Assembly: GCF_003315245.1 (NCBI RefSeq)
Contig: NZ_QNRT01000001.1
Coordinates: 1,025,457 to 1,089,456, forward strand
DNA from: Arenicella xantha
GTDB lineage: Bacteria > Pseudomonadota > Gammaproteobacteria > Arenicellales > Arenicellaceae
Length of the DNA: 64,000 nucleotides
Reading direction: 5' to 3'
Under the pieces are notes generated by a model. It did no database searches, was not told the DNA's origin, and was given only the letters and a program-made list of their open reading frames with translations. Below are positions 39,414-47,874 of the stretch, in pieces (position 1 is the first letter of the stretch; the number at the start of each line of letters is the position of its first letter). The translations under genes were made by a program, and so were the position numbers.

Positions 39414-40316
39414 GTGAAGGTGCAAGGCTCAAATTTATACATTCTGATCTTCCCTGATAGAGGAGTATTGAAAATAGGGAAAGCTGATAATGTGCTCAAT
39501 AGAATCAAAAGCCTGAGATGGATTGGTGAAGTAGACTACGAATCTTCTTATTCGCTCTCCACGGATGATGCCAATGTTTATAGAATAGAGGTGGGATTTA
39601 GAAAATTTCTACACGATTATCGCGTTGATATTGGAGATGGCGATGGGAAGACTGAGATATACGACATTTCATGTATCGATAAAGTCCTGGCTCACCTAGC
39701 GATTGACTTTAACTCAAAGGAAATTAGGAAAGGGATTAGCCGCTCAAGTCTAGCGAAGGACAGCGCTAAGTTAGTTGCTAAAAATCGAGTTTCAAATGAT
39801 ACCAGGGCTCGATTTTCCAAGTTTTATTCAGAACGAGCAGCCAAGCAAATAGCTCAAACTAGAGCGTTAGTTAACTTATTTGTGGATCACCATAAAAAGC
39901 TAAGTTATGAAGTAATAGACGATGAAAGCGAAAACAAAACGATTCGATTTGATGCGCGGCATTGGCCATTAATTGCTAGACGAATAAAATCGACTATGAA
40001 ACCTCTCTACCCTGAACAGGTGAGCAGTATCGTACAGATAATGATGTTCGACGAGAATTCACTCAATTTTATCTCGGAGCTCATTAACAACGGCGAAGTT
40101 GCTGAATTGAAAATACGCCTTCCAAAACGCAGAACCAGCGAAGTCTACGGTGATGAATATACAATGCTGATTCAGAAGCTGAATGAATGCTGGAATCCTA
40201 TTCAGGAATTACCCAGAATTTCCCCATGTCTGGAACGAAGTCTTGATAGGCCTGAGCTATTATCTATCGCGCCATCAACAAGCATGGACCTAGCTATAAC
40301 TAATGCCAACACCTAA
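39414..40316 (+). CDS. GIY-YIG/T5orf172-like protein
   Basis: The 300-residue protein opens with SNLYILIFPDRGVLKIGKAD, followed by NVLNRIKSLRWIG: the LYI...VLKIG..DN...R...L pattern of T5orf172/GIY-YIG-like domains. The rest is basic and mostly helical (RSSLAKDSAKLVAKNRVSND) without recognised motifs; HARHWPL-like residues suggest nucleic-acid contact. It starts with GTG at 39414 and overlaps the next gene by 14 bases. A role in element maintenance or defence is possible; function unknown. Confidence 0.6.
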   Translation: MKVQGSNLYILIFPDRGVLKIGKADNVLNRIKSLRWIGEVDYESSYSLSTDDANVYRIEVGFRKFLHDYRVDIGDGDGKTEIYDISCIDKVLAHLAIDFNSKEIRKGISRSSLAKDSAKLVAKNRVSNDTRARFSKFYSERAAKQIAQTRALVNLFVDHHKKLSYEVIDDESENKTIRFDARHWPLIARRIKSTMKPLYPEQVSSIVQIMMFDENSLNFISELINNGEVAELKIRLPKRRTSEVYGDEYTMLIQKLNECWNPIQELPRISPCLERSLDRPELLSIAPSTSMDLAITNANT

Positions 40317-40596
40317 GAACTCAGGATTGATAGCCTTAACTAAGTTAGCTCAGTTACTAGAAGAGTATCCTAAAGATTTGAATAGCTGTACGGCAACTAT
40401 AGAGAGCAGCTCTCAAACACTTATAGAACGCCAAAACGCCGTAAAGTTTGTGGAAGCATCAAATGCTCTTGAAGGCTATGCGCCTATCACACCCGAGGAT
40501 GAGTTAACGTACGAGCTTAGAGAGATGTGGATCAACGGCCAGATTGACACAGAAGAGCGTATACGCCTGCTTAAGAAGGCACTGTCAAAAAACTAA
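40303..40596 (+). CDS. Small helical protein, possibly antitoxin-like
   Basis: A 97-residue protein whose C-terminus TPEDELTYELREMWINGQID, then TEERIRLLKKAL, resembles the short VbhA/antitoxin-type helix pattern (W-x-N-G-x-I-x-x-E-E-R). The N-terminus is a helix SGLIALTKLAQLLEEYPK. It overlaps the GIY-YIG-like gene by 14 bases, so the two are translationally coupled. No toxin partner is recognisable with certainty; the overlapping gene is the obvious candidate. Confidence 0.45.
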   Translation: MPTPKNSGLIALTKLAQLLEEYPKDLNSCTATIESSSQTLIERQNAVKFVEASNALEGYAPITPEDELTYELREMWINGQIDTEERIRLLKKALSKN

Positions 40597-40802
40597 GTTA
40601 CACGAACATCTTTGTAAAATCCGCACTTACACCTGAAAATGCATCAATCAGAGTTCGAAAATATCTATTAATGGTTGTAAGATGATCGAATGAGTAACTT
40701 TTCCTTCAAGACAAGCAAACTCTTATTCTGTTCAAAAATTTTTAGCCAAAGTGTTTTAGAGGAAGGGTATGGAATCTAGGAAATCAATAGGACACGTATA
40801 TT

Positions 40803-42314
40803 ATGGAAGAGCCTAAAAGTAGAAAAGCTCAGCTATGGCGAGAACGCTTAAAAGGCGCACAAAGGAATTCACCAAGTTTACCTTTTTATAAGCGTGCATT
40901 ATTTCAAACTGTAGCTGCTCTTGTTCCAGTAATAATTGGATTGACTGTTATATGGGATAAATTGGCGCCTACTGACGAGCCCTCTGGACATTATATTGAA
41001 ATCTTGATCGAGGCTTCCGAAAATATGCTCATGATCGAGAGAGACCAAAAGACAAAATGGGACTCAGTTTTACTCGCGGTAGAAGAACACTTTGCGCAGG
41101 ATTTACATAGTTCTGACCATATTGCTCTTAGAACATTTGGAGGAAGCTGTTCTGGAGAAGATAGCACCAAAAAACTATTAGATTTTTCAACGGATGCCCG
41201 GCAAAAAGCGATTTCCAAATTAGGGAAAGTGTCTCCGAAGGGCAAACCAACTTTTGAAGTTGGTATCATAAGCGCAACCAGTGACTTTAAAGATCTAGAG
41301 CAAGCCCCCAATGTTTATCGTCGAATAATTGCAATAGTAGGCTCATCTTCATTCTGTAGTTCAAACAGGATTTCAGAAATAGCTGCTAATAGGCTCGGTG
41401 ACAAATATAACTTTGACATTGTTGTAATCGGTTTCGGCCTTAGTGGAGATCAAATAAAGCCGTTGAAGGAGTTTTCCGAGTCTGAATTCGTATCAAATGT
41501 CTTATTTGTTGATTCACAGGAAAGTTTGCTTAAAGCCATGGACTGGGCGACTGATATAGGCTCCTCTCAATCTGCATCAAATTTTGTTGATTTTGAGATA
41601 AAAGAATATGCTCAAAGAGATGGGGGCATTCTACCAACCACACCTAAAAGCCAAGAAACTCCCCAAAATGACAAGCCTGAAAAGGAGCAACCAGATGTTC
41701 AAAAGAGTCTTTGCATCCATGACGACACTGAATTTGATACATCGACTCCTTCAGGGGTAGAAACGCAGACTCCATATGCGCTAAACCTAGAGCAGTACTC
41801 GAAGAGAATGTGTGGGGTTAACTCTAATAACTCTAACTGTAAATTATTTTCCGTTGTTGAAGACTCTAATTTATACGGAATTCATGCCTTTAAAGATTCA
41901 ATTAGATTTAACCATAATAATATGACTCAGTATGGAGAAGATATCCAGATAGGACTGCTCGCTCATGAAGTAGCACATTTTGTATATCCCCAAAATATAT
42001 TAACACTGCCGTTTAACCTATACCCAAACGAAGTATCCACATTGAATGGTGTTCCAATTACTAGTGAAATTGCGAGCTATATTTACACTCAGCCAGGTCA
42101 ATTCCAGTACTGGCAAAGTTATGAAAGTAGGTATCATGAGACAATGGAATATATATTTACAGGATGCAATTTAGGTAGAATAGCTTTCTCAAAGGATCAA
42201 TTTGAAACTGCAAGAGACCATCTAGTGAACTACGAACCTTTATTAGAAAAGGCTAAAGCCGTCAGAGAACAGTCTTTAAATCTCGGTTTTAGCTGGTGTA
42301 GCGTACCGAACTAG
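40803..42314 (+). CDS. Membrane-anchored protein with von Willebrand-like and zincin domains
   Basis: The 503-residue protein has an N-terminal transmembrane helix (LFQTVAALVPVIIGLTVIWD). Residues of about 60-260 resemble a vWA-type Rossmann domain: IEILIEASENMLMIERDQKT in place of the usual DxSxS, and DIVVIGFGLSGDQIKPLKEF. A linker with acidic/Pro-rich TPKSQETPQNDKPEKEQPD follows. The C-terminal domain has the zinc-binding HExxH in IGLLAHEVAHFVYPQNI and a later acidic YPNEVST, which may be the third ligand. Substrate and role unknown. It is monocistronic between element backbone genes and a convergent SGNH hydrolase. Confidence 0.6.
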   Translation: MEEPKSRKAQLWRERLKGAQRNSPSLPFYKRALFQTVAALVPVIIGLTVIWDKLAPTDEPSGHYIEILIEASENMLMIERDQKTKWDSVLLAVEEHFAQDLHSSDHIALRTFGGSCSGEDSTKKLLDFSTDARQKAISKLGKVSPKGKPTFEVGIISATSDFKDLEQAPNVYRRIIAIVGSSSFCSSNRISEIAANRLGDKYNFDIVVIGFGLSGDQIKPLKEFSESEFVSNVLFVDSQESLLKAMDWATDIGSSQSASNFVDFEIKEYAQRDGGILPTTPKSQETPQNDKPEKEQPDVQKSLCIHDDTEFDTSTPSGVETQTPYALNLEQYSKRMCGVNSNNSNCKLFSVVEDSNLYGIHAFKDSIRFNHNNMTQYGEDIQIGLLAHEVAHFVYPQNILTLPFNLYPNEVSTLNGVPITSEIASYIYTQPGQFQYWQSYESRYHETMEYIFTGCNLGRIAFSKDQFETARDHLVNYEPLLEKAKAVREQSLNLGFSWCSVPN

Positions 42315-42451
42315 TAATTATGCATAAAATGCAGATAAAAAGGCTTAATCAAAAAAATATCTGCTTCCAAAGAAAATAAGCCGTTGAGCGTTAGGTCAAG
42401 TCTAGACTTCCTTATTGAACGTTTAAGACAATCTAGGTTTTCACGGATAGG

Positions 42452-43192
42452 TTAATTCATTAACAAGCTTAAAACTATAGTTAGATAATTGGTATCTGGC
42501 TTTTCCGAAGGCTCAATCAGCGACTCGAATGCTAAATTAAACCAAGTGTACGCGATTAGTTCATAACCGTATTTATTGGGATGTAGACCATCTTTACTTA
42601 GTAGATTAAAACCGCCTCTCAGCCATTTAGCGTTATGATCAACTAACAACGCGCCCTTATTTTTTGCAGCATGAAAAATCGATCTATTGTAAGGTCGAAC
42701 AGGCCATATATTAGTTCTCTTTTTTGGTGTAATTGTTCCAATGATAGGTGTGACGTTTTCACGCCTAGCTGCGTCAATGATCAGCTCGACATTGGACTGC
42801 GTTTCCCTAGCTGAAATACCAACACCAGAGTCGTTAGTTCCATACATTGCCGCTAAATAGTAATAATCTGCGGGCTCAAGTTTCTTAGCTGCGATGAGCG
42901 TGTCTTTAAGTCTATGGACTGCATCACGAGTGGTCGTGCCGCTCCATCCAAAATTAAGTACGACAGCATCCCTGCCGCTTTCTTTTAATAAAGTTTGTAG
43001 ATGCTCCTGGACTGGGCCGATACGTTTACCGCCGATGTTGCCAGAAGTGTAAGGTGATCCTGCGGTGATACTATCGCCAAAGAGTATGATTACGTTTTTG
43101 GTTTTGCAAAACGATACCCCAGAAAACAGCAGGCAAAAGATTAACAACGACAGCTTACTGCGAGCTGTAACGCCTACATTGGTTTCGATCAT
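42452..43192 (-). CDS. Secreted SGNH/GDSL hydrolase
   Basis: The 246-residue protein has a signal peptide (SKLSLLIFCLLFSGVSFC) and the SGNH blocks: VIILFGDSITAGSPY (Ser nucleophile in GDS), NFGWSGTTTRD (block II Gly), MYGTNDSG (block III Asn), and KDGLHPNKYGYELIA (block V Asp-x-x-His). Family members are esterases, lipases or carbohydrate acetylesterases, acting here in the periplasm or outside. Its ATG directly follows the stop of the 79-residue gene (TAAATG), so it is the last gene of the reverse-strand element operon. Substrate unknown. Confidence 0.88.
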   Translation of the reverse strand: MIETNVGVTARSKLSLLIFCLLFSGVSFCKTKNVIILFGDSITAGSPYTSGNIGGKRIGPVQEHLQTLLKESGRDAVVLNFGWSGTTTRDAVHRLKDTLIAAKKLEPADYYYLAAMYGTNDSGVGISARETQSNVELIIDAARRENVTPIIGTITPKKRTNIWPVRPYNRSIFHAAKNKGALLVDHNAKWLRGGFNLLSKDGLHPNKYGYELIAYTWFNLAFESLIEPSEKPDTNYLTIVLSLLMN

Positions 43193-43432
43193 TTAATCGT
43201 TTTCTAGACCGTGGTCTTTTGGGTCAGCTTTAGTACCGTCAGGAAGGTGACCAACTACAACGCCGTTTTCAGAACCCCAGCTAATAACGCCAGCCGCGCG
43301 AGCCGCTTCAGCATCTACTGTGGCGGCTTTAGTTACTTCTCCTGCTTCGATACGCTCTACAATGTCGTCCATCATCGTCGCTAGTTTTTCATTTGTCTCA
43401 TCATCTTTTTTAACTGTTTGATCGTTTCTCAT
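43193..43432 (-). CDS. Small acidic hypothetical protein
   Basis: 79 residues, mostly acidic and probably cytoplasmic (MMDDIVERIEAGEVTKAATV, HLPDGTKADPKDHGLEND). No family recognised. It starts at an ATG with TTAGGAGTCAATT upstream, a good ribosome binding site, and ends directly at the SGNH start, so translation is coupled. Confidence 0.65.
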   Translation of the reverse strand: MRNDQTVKKDDETNEKLATMMDDIVERIEAGEVTKAATVDAEAARAAGVISWGSENGVVVGHLPDGTKADPKDHGLEND

Positions 43433-43483
43433 AATTGACTCCTAAATTAAGTTTACTGCGAGCTGCAACGCCTACTTTGAGCT

Positions 43484-43633
43484 CTACTCATCGACAAGTT
43501 TAAGTAGTGCAGTTGAGCAGGGGTATATCACCAAGGTTGCACAAAGGCCGTTAACAAATGGTAGAGCAATTACTGTAAAGGGAACGGTAATCAATGTTGC
43601 GATAGCTGCTGCTAGGAAATGCCATAGTTTCAT
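43484..43633 (-). CDS. 49-residue membrane microprotein
   Basis: Starts at the ATG at 43633, preceded by TTGAGGAATTTAAAA (good GAGGA site), and encodes a single hydrophobic helix: MKLWHFLAAAIATLITVPF, then TVIALPFVNGLCATLVIYP, ending KLVDE. It lies between the secreted cysteine protein and the 79-residue gene in the same operon. It may be an inner-membrane accessory of the transfer apparatus; function unknown. Confidence 0.6.
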   Translation of the reverse strand: MKLWHFLAAAIATLITVPFTVIALPFVNGLCATLVIYPCSTALLKLVDE

Positions 43634-43666
43634 TTTTAAATTCCTCAAGGGTCAATAAATTGATCG

Positions 43667-43930
43667 TTAGTCACAAATAAGTATTGGTGGTTTCGAGTCA
43701 CGCGATTTGCAGTTGCATAAACCGCCAGCGGCTTGTATTGGGGGGTTATCAATGAAAATCAATGTACTCTTCACCTCTACTGTTGTTCGATAAAATACTT
43801 TGTCGATCTCTATGAAGTAGACGCCAGGCTCTTTTTGACAGACTGATAAGCGCGTAACTTCAGCATCATGCGAGAGTGCTTGTTGAGTTAGCAGAAAGGT
43901 AACGATTAATGCGGATCTAATAATTTTCAT
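43667..43930 (-). CDS. Small secreted cysteine-containing protein
   Basis: About 87 residues from ATG 43930 (MKIIRSALIVTFLLTQQALS, signal peptide with cleavage after ALS or SHA). The mature part is a small beta-type domain with four cysteines (LSVCQKEPGVYFIEIDKVFY, GLCNCKSRDSK, ILICD) that probably form disulphides. No family recognised. It lies between the 49-residue membrane protein and the lipoprotein gene. Confidence 0.6.
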   Translation of the reverse strand: MKIIRSALIVTFLLTQQALSHDAEVTRLSVCQKEPGVYFIEIDKVFYRTTVEVKSTLIFIDNPPIQAAGGLCNCKSRDSKPPILICD

Positions 43931-43939
43931 ACTCATTAC

Positions 43940-44254
43940 CTATTTGGGTCTACACCAGACTACAAGCTGCGTTTTGCCGTTTTTATGGTCTTCTTTCTCA
44001 GCAAGTACCTCGGCAAATTTTGAATACGGGCAGATTTCACTCATTGCTATCTGGCGGTTTAGACGCCGCTTTTTAACGTCGGTGTTAAAGATGCGCACCA
44101 AGTATTGTTCGTCCTCGCCTTTTATTGGCTCAATACTGTATTTCTTGCCTGCAAATCGCTGAGTAAGTTCGTCAACTGTCTTTGTTAGCTGTTTGTTTGG
44201 CATACAGCCAGTTAAGGCAAAGGCCGTCAGTGAAAGTAAAAATAATTTTTTCAT
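43940..44254 (-). CDS. Small lipoprotein of the transfer operon
   Basis: From ATG 44254: MKKLFLLSLTAFALTGCMPN, with a lipobox LTGC, gives a ~104-residue outer-membrane or periplasmic lipoprotein. The mature part contains KKYSIEPIKGEDEQYLVRIF and two further cysteines (SEICPYSKF, VVWCRPK). No family recognised. Small lipoproteins are common in conjugation gene clusters. Its start lies about 14 bases before the stop of the gene upstream. Confidence 0.7.
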   Translation of the reverse strand: MKKLFLLSLTAFALTGCMPNKQLTKTVDELTQRFAGKKYSIEPIKGEDEQYLVRIFNTDVKKRRLNRQIAMSEICPYSKFAEVLAEKEDHKNGKTQLVVWCRPK

Positions 44255-44267
44255 GTTTAATACCACG

Positions 44268-45308
44268 TTAATCAAATAATTTTGACGCCGCTTGCTTTCG
44301 GCGCTCGAGTTCATTGTTTTGTTTTTTACGGGGTTGCTGGGTAGGTTTCGCTCTTGTTTTCTTTGACACTCGCTTTGTTGCTTGTACTGGTTTTTCTACC
44401 TTCCTTGGTGTGACAACTTTGCTACTGCTTTTCTGGGAAAGTTCATATTCGCGTTGTCTTTCAAGAACGACTCTCTCTCGTTCAGCTTCGCGCTGTCTAG
44501 CCGCTCTGATCGCTTCTGCACGAGTTGTTAAGGTTATTTCAAGCTCTTTCAGTTGCTTCCAGTTTTGAAGTAATGAAGCCTGGGCGTCTTGCCACTCTTT
44601 GAGTATCGAGTTTTGTAGTTCGATAGTTCGTTTAGGCATGACCTTGCCAGTGAATACATCAAGAAGGTCTACGGCCTCCTCTTCCGTCGTCGAGTATTCA
44701 TCACTCCATTGCTCTACAAGCTCCAGTGTTTTTACGCCACGAGCAACTAAGTCTTTATCCGTAAAATCTTCTGGAAGCTCACTGAGGTCTCCGTATAGAG
44801 ATAAATCACGACTTTCTATGATTGAGGCGGACAGCTCTCTAAAGCGAGCCTCAGCGGCAAACCGTTTGGCAATAAATTTCTCGTTAGGCCTGTTTTCAGA
44901 TAAAGAATCAACTGAACTTCGGACTAAGGAAATAGCGCTTTGTAATTCCCTCGGCAAATTATTGCTAATAACAAATTGATCCAGGCGGTTCGCCATACTG
45001 TTAATCTGGTTGGCGCGTTTGTCAAATGCACTAGATAAGCGATTTATGTTTAGATTGACCTTGGTTAGGTTCGCGGCTGGTTTGTAATAACCGAAAAAAC
45101 TCACCATCGAAACAATAAAGACAATGATTACGCCAATAGGAATAAGGTCGGCCTTTTGCCAGTTTTGCTTCGTCGTATTACTGATGCTGCTAGAACCAAC
45201 AAGATCAGGGTATTGATTGCGTATTGGGTGAGTAAAACTCTCAACAGGCACAGAGCCATGATCAAAGCCAAAAAGCTCTTGAATCATTTGGTTCGGGGTT
45301 TTAAACAT
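44268..45308 (-). CDS. Membrane-anchored coiled-coil protein of the transfer operon
   Basis: About 346 residues from ATG 45308 (MFKTPNQMIQELFGFDHGS). One transmembrane helix (ADLIPIGVIIVFIVSMVSFF) is followed by a long helical region (DKRANQINSMANRLDQFVIS, TTRAEAIRAARQREAERERV) and a Lys/Arg-rich C-terminus (KKTRAKPTQQPRKKQNNELE). The start overlaps the coupling-protein stop by 8 bases (ATGTTTAA), so it likely works with it, perhaps as a DNA-binding or scaffold component of the transfer site. Not a recognised family. Confidence 0.6.
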   Translation of the reverse strand: MFKTPNQMIQELFGFDHGSVPVESFTHPIRNQYPDLVGSSSISNTTKQNWQKADLIPIGVIIVFIVSMVSFFGYYKPAANLTKVNLNINRLSSAFDKRANQINSMANRLDQFVISNNLPRELQSAISLVRSSVDSLSENRPNEKFIAKRFAAEARFRELSASIIESRDLSLYGDLSELPEDFTDKDLVARGVKTLELVEQWSDEYSTTEEEAVDLLDVFTGKVMPKRTIELQNSILKEWQDAQASLLQNWKQLKELEITLTTRAEAIRAARQREAERERVVLERQREYELSQKSSSKVVTPRKVEKPVQATKRVSKKTRAKPTQQPRKKQNNELERRKQAASKLFD

Positions 45309-47754
45309 GGTCGCCTCCAAATGAATACATCGGCTTAGTAACGATGACGTCACGGCGTAATACGCCAGCTCGCCTGAATACAGCGAGCGCTAACCCTTGG
45401 CGTGATAGTAAGGAATCGATTTCATCTGCCGTAACTACTTTAGATGGCTTAATCTGCACATCAGCGTACGGTTCTTTGATGTCAGGCATATCAGGCATTG
45501 GTAGACGCAAAAGCTTGCGAAACAACATGTGCATTTTGAAACTGCCGTAGAGAAGGTTTTCAGAGCCAGCAACATGCCCCATGCGCCCGAAGTTGACATT
45601 ACGGCTTATTAGCGGCTCATCGGGTGTGGCGTGCATTATTTTTGCAGTGCCCGAATGCACAAATGATTCGATAGAAAAACGTGAATCTGGAAAACCGTTA
45701 AAACGTTCTACAACCGTTCTCCATACTTCGCCAACTCGTTTAGCGACAAACTCATCGCTTAGATTTGTCCTGGGAGAAAATGCGATAAGGTTTGAGAAGT
45801 TACCAAGTAATTGTTGTGTTTCTTCCTTGCCTAAACGGCTATTAAGGCCGTCGATGTTCTGAGTGGACCAGAGCATAGTTAAACCGAGAGAACGTGCGAT
45901 AGGCACCATTTCAAGGTCAGCTTGGCCAACAAGGTTTTGAACTTCATCTGCGACCATTAAAACTTGAGCTCCGCCGGCTTTACGCCAGGCATCACCACGA
46001 AGCTTTACAGCCTGGTAGATGCGGCGCATTGCAAACATTGAGATTAGGTTTCCCGCTTTGCCGTATTTAGCTTCAGGCAGAGATAAACCAACAAGCGCAC
46101 CATCACAGACCGCCTCAATACGTTCACCCGTCGCACAATCGTTCCAGCGTGCTAGATAGCGATTCTGCACAACAGGCGTTAGCCAAGTTTTGGCCGTGAC
46201 CATGACTGACGACTTTACGCGGTCGGAGTACTCAGCATATTCAATAAGCCAATACTCACATGCACGCGCGAACAATGGCGTTGGTTCGGCGACGGCTCGC
46301 ATCAATTCTTCCCGCTCTTCTTCGTTATCCAATAAGCGAAAAATCGCCTTAATGGTGTAATCGGCATCACTTTCATGTAAAAGAATTGCGGCGTTCAATA
46401 TCGCATTTCTAGCAGCGTCGTCGAATATGCTTACCTCTTTGGACTTGCCGCCAAAGATTGCCTGGCATGAGTCTGCAATTTCTTCAGGGTATAAACCCTC
46501 AATAGCGTTATAGTCACAACGTTCAGGTGAGATCACGGTATAACCTGGCGCGTCTTCAAGTTCTTCAGCTAATTGGCCTTTTCCATCGAGAACAAGCAAG
46601 CCGCCCGCTTTATGATTTAGCCATTGACTTGAGATTGGCCGAATGATCGCGCTAGTTTTACCTGTGCCTGACGCTCCCAAAGCAAATACGTGTGTTGATA
46701 AGTCATTCTGTGACAGTGTCACGGGCATATCTTGAGATGCAGGCGCAAAAGGGTCACGCCTAGATGCTAGTACGCCAGTGGACACTCCAAAGTGAAATAA
46801 GGGGGATTTATCGGCTGCCGCTTTAGTTTGTTGTTCAACTTTGGCTTTTTCAATATTTTGCCAGTAATCGCGCCCAGCCGAATCTCTAAGGTATTCTGTT
46901 GCAGATTGTTTGGCCGCTTTGTCCATCACCTCAGCCCTAAGCTGACTTGGCGCTGGCTGAGTTACTTCGTAAACAAATAGCCCAACAATAAGTAGAAATA
47001 GCAATGTGCTTTTACTGCCAACACCAAACGCGGTGAAGTCGGTTGGTAACCAGGTTGCAAGCATCAGAATCAAACCAGCGAAGAAGAACGCAATGCGTGT
47101 TTCTCTGATCTGTAAGTAAAGAGCAGAAACTTCAAAGTCAGCGGCAAGCACTTGGCCGACGACACTATCGCCGTCGGCGTCAATATCACCGACTCGATAC
47201 TTATCAGCTAAATCTTTGGGTATATCATCACTGGGGCGCAGGCGTACTAGGCATCGAGACAAAACGTCTAAAGATGCCTTTTCTTCGCTTGGAGTAACTA
47301 ATACTGCAGGAAGTAACCAACGCCAAACATAAGTCGATGACATGCAAGGTGCTAGTGCGATAAAGACAGCAAGGCTTGTCCAAAAAGCCATCACCAACTC
47401 GTACACTTCCCAGTTTGAATTTACCGTCCAAGTAAATGACCACTGCAACAATGGTACAAGTAAAAGTAAGCCAGGAAGATATTTAAACGTTCGATCGAAA
47501 TGAAGGCGATCTGCTCCATAGTTTGCGAGCAATGAGTGATAAGCACGTTGTATTTTCCAATCGTGCGAACCATGCGGCTGCATTCCTAAGTATGGCGCTT
47601 CTGCGGGAATATCGGTCTCCCAATAAATACCTATTGGCACATTACCACGCCATTTAAATTGTATGGCCTGCCTGATCGCAAACTGTCCATTAAGAAAACA
47701 AAATGCGAATGCGGTTTGAATGCCACGCAGTGTCATAAACTCTAGTAAGCCCAT
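45301..47754 (-). CDS. Type IV coupling protein (TraG/VirD4-like)
   Basis: The 817-residue protein has N-terminal membrane segments (LLLLVPLLQWSFTWTV, ALILMLATWLPT-type helices to about residue 280) and an ATPase core with Walker A ALGASGTGKTSAIIRPISS (about residue 360) and Walker B VLMVADEVQNLVGQ (about residue 600), plus WSTQNIDGLNSR, the sensor/TQ motif of coupling proteins. It pumps relaxase-bound DNA to a mating channel, which must be supplied by another element. Located 120 bases from the relaxase and on the same strand. Confidence 0.85.
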   Translation of the reverse strand: MGLLEFMTLRGIQTAFAFCFLNGQFAIRQAIQFKWRGNVPIGIYWETDIPAEAPYLGMQPHGSHDWKIQRAYHSLLANYGADRLHFDRTFKYLPGLLLLVPLLQWSFTWTVNSNWEVYELVMAFWTSLAVFIALAPCMSSTYVWRWLLPAVLVTPSEEKASLDVLSRCLVRLRPSDDIPKDLADKYRVGDIDADGDSVVGQVLAADFEVSALYLQIRETRIAFFFAGLILMLATWLPTDFTAFGVGSKSTLLFLLIVGLFVYEVTQPAPSQLRAEVMDKAAKQSATEYLRDSAGRDYWQNIEKAKVEQQTKAAADKSPLFHFGVSTGVLASRRDPFAPASQDMPVTLSQNDLSTHVFALGASGTGKTSAIIRPISSQWLNHKAGGLLVLDGKGQLAEELEDAPGYTVISPERCDYNAIEGLYPEEIADSCQAIFGGKSKEVSIFDDAARNAILNAAILLHESDADYTIKAIFRLLDNEEEREELMRAVAEPTPLFARACEYWLIEYAEYSDRVKSSVMVTAKTWLTPVVQNRYLARWNDCATGERIEAVCDGALVGLSLPEAKYGKAGNLISMFAMRRIYQAVKLRGDAWRKAGGAQVLMVADEVQNLVGQADLEMVPIARSLGLTMLWSTQNIDGLNSRLGKEETQQLLGNFSNLIAFSPRTNLSDEFVAKRVGEVWRTVVERFNGFPDSRFSIESFVHSGTAKIMHATPDEPLISRNVNFGRMGHVAGSENLLYGSFKMHMLFRKLLRLPMPDMPDIKEPYADVQIKPSKVVTADEIDSLLSRQGLALAVFRRAGVLRRDVIVTKPMYSFGGDHV

Positions 47755-47874
47755 GTGTTACTCCTATCGCGAGATTTGCTATATTGAGAGTGATTTAGCG
47801 TCGTGACCATGAATTGAACCTCGGGTGTGACGTTGAGTAAGGGGCTGGTGCGTCAACATCAGCCCTGCCTATTT

